Of a DNA stretch of 7,205 nucleotides, positions 6,602 through 7,205 are shown in pieces. Positions within the stretch are counted from its first letter, which is position 1; every line of letters begins with the position of its first letter. The DNA is from Candidatus Woesearchaeota archaeon. Lineage in GTDB: Archaea; Nanobdellota; Nanobdellia; SCGC-AAA011-G17; VGLX01. The notes under the pieces were generated by a model, which was not told the DNA's origin, did no database searches, and saw only the letters and a list, made by a program, of their open reading frames with translations. The DNA lies in the NCBI GenBank assembly GCA_016866645.1, contig VGLX01000064.1:1-7205 (forward strand). The letters run 5' to 3'. Made by a program: the position numbers and the translations under genes.

Positions 6602-6867
6602 GTGTGATGAATAAGCTCGTTTTCCAGTATCGCTGTTACATAATCTTTCTTTGCAACAGAGTATATCTCTTTTTTTGTTAGGTATATGCATACGGTGTTC
6701 AATGTCGTAACAGTCTCAAAGCTTTTACCTTTACCAACCAAGTAGTCCGTAAGCGACTTGAAATCTTTTCTTGACTTCGTGACTACCATCACATCCATCA
6801 AGTCAGTGTTTTTTAAACCGTTAAGCCTGCTCTCAAGCGCGTCAGATACACATTCGTATTTTGGCAT
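6595..6867 (-). CDS. Small protein resembling a stand-alone subtilisin-propeptide (I9-type) inhibitor
   Basis: There are 90 residues, with no signal peptide or membrane segment. The predicted order is helix (7-18), strand (D25-V-M-V-V-T), helix (33-46), strand (48-54), strand (N57-T-V-C-I-Y-L), helix (T64-K-K-E-I-Y-S-V-A-K-K) and strand (Y76-V-T-A-I-L-E). The piece L-N-T-V-x-x-x-L-T-K-K-E-I-x-x-x-A-K-K-D-x-V-x-x-I closely follows the pattern of the I9 propeptide/inhibitor family (ferredoxin-like fold), where the domain folds and blocks subtilisin-like (S8) proteases. Here it stands alone, with no protease attached. The start ATG has GGAGGT 5 bases upstream. It lies 18 bases behind a chagasin-like gene on the same strand, which independently favours an inhibitor role. 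The family call comes from pattern recognition and is moderate; it could be an unrelated small ferredoxin-like protein. Confidence 0.5.
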   Translation of the reverse strand: MPKYECVSDALESRLNGLKNTDLMDVMVVTKSRKDFKSLTDYLVGKGKSFETVTTLNTVCIYLTKKEIYSVAKKDYVTAILENELIHHTF

Positions 6868-6872
6868 TTTAT

Positions 6873-6878
6873 ACCTCC
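6873..6878 (-). promoter_or_regulatory. Ribosome binding site of the I9-like gene
   Basis: The minus strand carries GGAGGT, 5 bases before the ATG at 6867. It sits inside the 18-base gap after the upstream stop codon. A strong ribosome site in such a small gap supports translation from a shared transcript. Confidence 0.7.
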
Positions 6879-6885
6879 ATAGCTA

Positions 6886-7205
6886 TTATTCTACCTTTAT
6901 TACGAAAGTTTTATTGTCTAATGGTTGTTTGTCCTTTTCCCAAGACCGGCGATACGAAAATGTTATTTCTGTTTCTCCTGATTTCAAAGCAAGAAATTCA
7001 AAAATCTCTTTCTCCGATCTACAAGGCACTATTTCAGGAGGAATGTCATAATTCAAATCCGAGGGAGTGTTATAAGGAACGAATTCTTTGCGGAGTAACT
7101 GAAAATGTTCAGCATTGAAACTTTCGTCCCAACCATAGCCATTGGAAGGATGTACAGATAAAGTAATCGAGAACTTACTTCCTCTCTTGACAACGAGGTC
7201 TTCTA
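6886..7205 (-). CDS. Chagasin-like (I42) cysteine-protease inhibitor, N-terminus beyond the window
   Basis: One minus-strand frame is open from the right edge to a TAA at 6886-6888 (followed by TAG), giving 105 C-terminal residues. They read like a chagasin domain, an Ig-like fold whose loops plug the active site of papain-type proteases. R7-G-S-K-F-S-I-T-L is the first strand. H18-P-S-N-G-Y-G-W25 matches the NPTTG(F/Y)xW loop. I67-F-E-F-L-A-L-K-S-G76-E-T-E-I-T-F-S-Y84 matches the paired strands, and R86-S-W-E89 matches the RPW loop, followed by F100-V-I-K-V as the last strand. The middle loop with GxG in chagasin is not evident here (V-P-C-R-S-E-K instead), and Pro of RPW is Ser. The family is usually about 110 residues, so the domain is nearly complete, but a signal peptide, if any, lies outside. 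It is followed 18 bases on by the I9-like gene, probably in one operon. Confidence 0.7.
   Translation of the reverse strand, partial: EDLVVKRGSKFSITLSVHPSNGYGWDESFNAEHFQLLRKEFVPYNTPSDLNYDIPPEIVPCRSEKEIFEFLALKSGETEITFSYRRSWEKDKQPLDNKTFVIKVE

Noticed and set aside
6758..7118. Plus-strand frames opposite the two inhibitor-like genes (6758-7051 and 6861-7118)
   Set aside because: They are antisense to frames with recognisable family patterns and strong ribosome sites.

Overview
The window looks archaeal, probably from a small-genome DPANN-type lineage (Woesearchaeota/Pacearchaeota-like). The grounds are: archaeal TATA elements with short or absent leaders (for example TTTATATA 30 bases before a start codon), oligo-T termination tracts, strong GGAGGTG ribosome sites, a giant N-glycosylation-sequon-rich surface protein with a glycine linker and a C-terminal membrane anchor, and a TrmB-like regulator. 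The lineage is an inference from style; no rRNA or other marker gene is present.

Layout. (1) 42-4181 (+): a 1379-residue secreted, membrane-anchored protein carrying a PQQ-type beta-propeller, Ig-like domains, a six-cysteine thrombospondin-like module, a poly-glycine linker, further beta-sandwich domains, one transmembrane helix and a basic cytoplasmic tail. (2) 4221-4931 (-): a short, divergent NAD kinase with its own TATA promoter, convergent with the surface protein. (3) 4997-5632 (-): an unusual two-domain protein, with a MazG-like all-alpha domain joined to a PEP-synthase-type swivelling phosphohistidine domain. (4) 5750-6589 (+): a winged-helix regulator with a TrmB/PLD-like C-terminal domain, divergent from (3) across a 117-bp promoter region that holds an 11-bp palindrome. 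(5) 6595-6867 (-): a 90-residue protein resembling a stand-alone subtilisin-propeptide-type (I9) inhibitor. (6) 6886-7205 (-, cut by the window edge): the C-terminal 105 residues of a chagasin-like (I42) cysteine-protease inhibitor, translated here by hand.

How the parts relate. Genes 6 and 5 are on the same strand 18 bases apart, with a strong ribosome site between them, and probably form a two-gene protease-inhibitor operon. This is the most interesting part of the window. Genes 3 and 4 share a divergent promoter region, so the regulator may control itself and the swivelling-domain protein. Genes 3 and 2 lie in tandem but are separated by a T-tract terminator and a new TATA box, so they are probably transcribed separately. 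There is no gene-free stretch longer than 300 bases, and no tRNA, rRNA, CRISPR array or insertion sequence was seen.
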